Under the pieces are notes generated by a model. That model had not been told where the DNA came from, searched no databases, and worked only from the letters and a program-made list of their open reading frames with translations. From positions 23,610,248 to 23,674,247 of the forward strand of contig OY987266.1 of the NCBI GenBank assembly GCA_963920665.1: a DNA stretch of 64,000 nt. The letters are read 5' to 3'. This document shows, piece by piece, positions 62,700 through 64,000 of the stretch. The stretch is from Straminergon stramineum. Taxonomy: Eukaryota > Streptophyta > Bryopsida > Hypnales > Calliergonaceae. Every line of letters starts with the position of its first letter. Within the stretch, counting starts at the first letter, position 1. Made by a program: the position numbers and the translations under genes.

Positions 62700-64000
62700 G
62701 CCTATTTCTATATAGATTGCAAGCAAGTATTGGATTTGGAGATGAAGAGACCACCCATCCACGGTCAAATCAATTAATCCATTACACGTATTGCCATGGG
62801 AAAACATCAGAATTTTACCTTACAATTGCAGCCTCATCACACGCTTCATACCAGGTTGCGTTAGTTGAAGGTAAAGTGTTAAGCCTACCTTCTGGATACA
62901 AATGTTGACCATCGCTGCGAACTGCTCAATCTTTGACTCCGGATCATATATAAACTACGGAATCCCATTCTATACGGATACATCGAACAATAGGCACACA
63001 GCAATCCACTTACTAGCTACAACTGGCACCGCTCGACGTTTCTGTTCTGGGATGTAAGGTCGATCAGTGCAGCCACAATCGTCATTATGGGTGCAGATAC
63101 TGAGATACCTCTACATCATTCGAAAAAGTGTTGAAAATTTGTCAGTCTTCTACTTAAGTGACTGGATGTGCCAGGTCCACTTCAAAATAATGGATGCTGG
63201 TAAGACTTCACGTCAACGATATACAAAACAGTCATCTGACAGACGCCAATCAAGCTGCAACAAACGTTTTACTCCCAACTCTATTTGAATTTGTCCTTGT
63301 CCGGTAATGTCATATTCACGCCCTCTGAAACCTTTGAGACGCCATGTTCTTCAACTGCGCTAGACATGGAAATCAGAAGTATACAGCACTGGTGGCGAGG
63401 GTATAGATACATGTACATAAGAATGCAATGATGTAAGTCTCAATTTCAGTAGACAGTAGTGCTTGACTTGGACCTTCTGAGCGACGACCATGTCCAGCTG
63501 CAACTAGCACAACCAGGTACTCATTAATTTCGTGAAATCTGATCCATGCTAGCTAGCTGCTGCACGATAGAATGGAAATCATATTTTCTGAGCGAGCTCT
63601 GCACCAAGCTAACAAGGACAACTAGCTAATTGATTTCAGCAAATGCTGAATGTTCTCTCCATGTACGTGGCAACGCTACCTTAGTTCTGTGGCGGATTGC
63701 AACAATGCAATTCGTGTGTGCAAGGTAAAGGCAAGGGAAAACTGGGAAACAGATAAAGAGACAACGTTAACAAACAGGGTCGTCTGTATCTGCATAGACT
63801 GTGAGAAGACAACCGTTTGCTGTGAATAGAGAGCCGTTGCCGTGGATATCTATTGTGTTAAGCACTCAAGGGTCTTTGGGTCTTTCTCTTCTGAAATAGC
63901 TTAATTTGAGTCGACAACTATTCAATCCCAAGCTCGGAATTGGATCTTTCCCTCAGAAGAGGTCGACTCAGGGGCCATTGAATGCATGACTGGGCTTACG
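62700..64000. other. GC-richer right end with possible exons
   Basis: Composition changes sharply at about 62700. On the minus strand short frames look coding: GREYDITGQGQIQIELGVKR with LLQLDWRLSDDCFVYR (about 63325-63195), DDCGCTDRPYIPEQKRRAVP (about 63095-63015) and YDPESKIEQFAAMVNICIQK before a GTAGGC donor (about 62955-62896). The second and third are separated by stops, so a spliced or decayed gene is possible. The plus-strand ORF at 63067-63288 overlaps them. I cannot name the product. Confidence 0.3.

Larger units (their letters stand above)
57180..62700. other. Very AT-rich intergenic DNA
   Basis: The most AT-rich part of the window. No gene is recognised. It contains a 141-codon ORF (59885-60310), a short TTTCTA run (60565-60600) and the 58-bp tandem repeat at 60822. 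A frame at 62072-62330 (minus) reads KGGLSPLIRQRARQSSNK and on without stops for about 75 codons and may be a remnant of a moved gene. Confidence 0.5.

Overview
The window is nuclear plant DNA, most likely from a moss. Genes are split by many GT/AG introns, intergenic DNA is very AT-rich, and the proteins are plant families: chloroplast shikimate kinase-like 2, a C2-GRAM-VASt protein, CFIm25 and an ABCI-type ABC protein. The moss assignment rests mainly on a decayed gene that joins a protein-kinase-like domain to an NB-ARC domain, an architecture described from mosses (PK-NBS-LRR). The species cannot be named from the sequence. I rebuilt the exon models by hand from reading-frame phase and splice sites. 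Four models close with a complete frame: SKL2 (9 exons, 414 aa), C2-GRAM-VASt (13 exons, 1082 aa), CFIm25 (7 exons, 200 aa) and ABCI20/21-like (6 exons, 291 aa).

Layout. 0.7-5.3 kb: minus-strand remnants of an unrecognised, probably mobile-element-derived gene with in-frame stops. 5.6-8.5 kb: kinase-NB-ARC pseudogene, minus strand. 8.5-11.6 kb: AT-rich, no gene seen. 13.4-18.1 kb: SKL2, minus. 19.8-22.1 kb: nested repeats, namely a large foldback, then a dispersed repeat split by a non-autonomous CACTA transposon. 22.6-32.2 kb: C2-GRAM-VASt gene, minus. 33.8-34.2 kb: GC-rich block. 34.3-38.6 kb: AT-rich. 39.0-41.3 kb: CFIm25, plus strand. 42-44 kb: a hairpin and two more copies of the dispersed repeat. 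45.5-48.9 kb: ABCI gene, minus. 50.1 kb: a small TA-flanked MITE. 52.3-56.5 kb: an unrecognised AT-rich gene, about 900 aa, with BTB-like halves and a short pentapeptide-like tract. 57-62.7 kb: AT-rich with tandem repeats. 62.7-64 kb: a more GC-rich end with possible exons.

The genes do not form a pathway; they are unrelated housekeeping and signalling loci separated by repeats. A recurring feature is that introns of the conserved genes share old interspersed repeats with one another (SKL2 with ABCI; C2-GRAM with ABCI). The repeat content and the gene remnants at the left end point to long-term transposon decay around a few well-kept genes.
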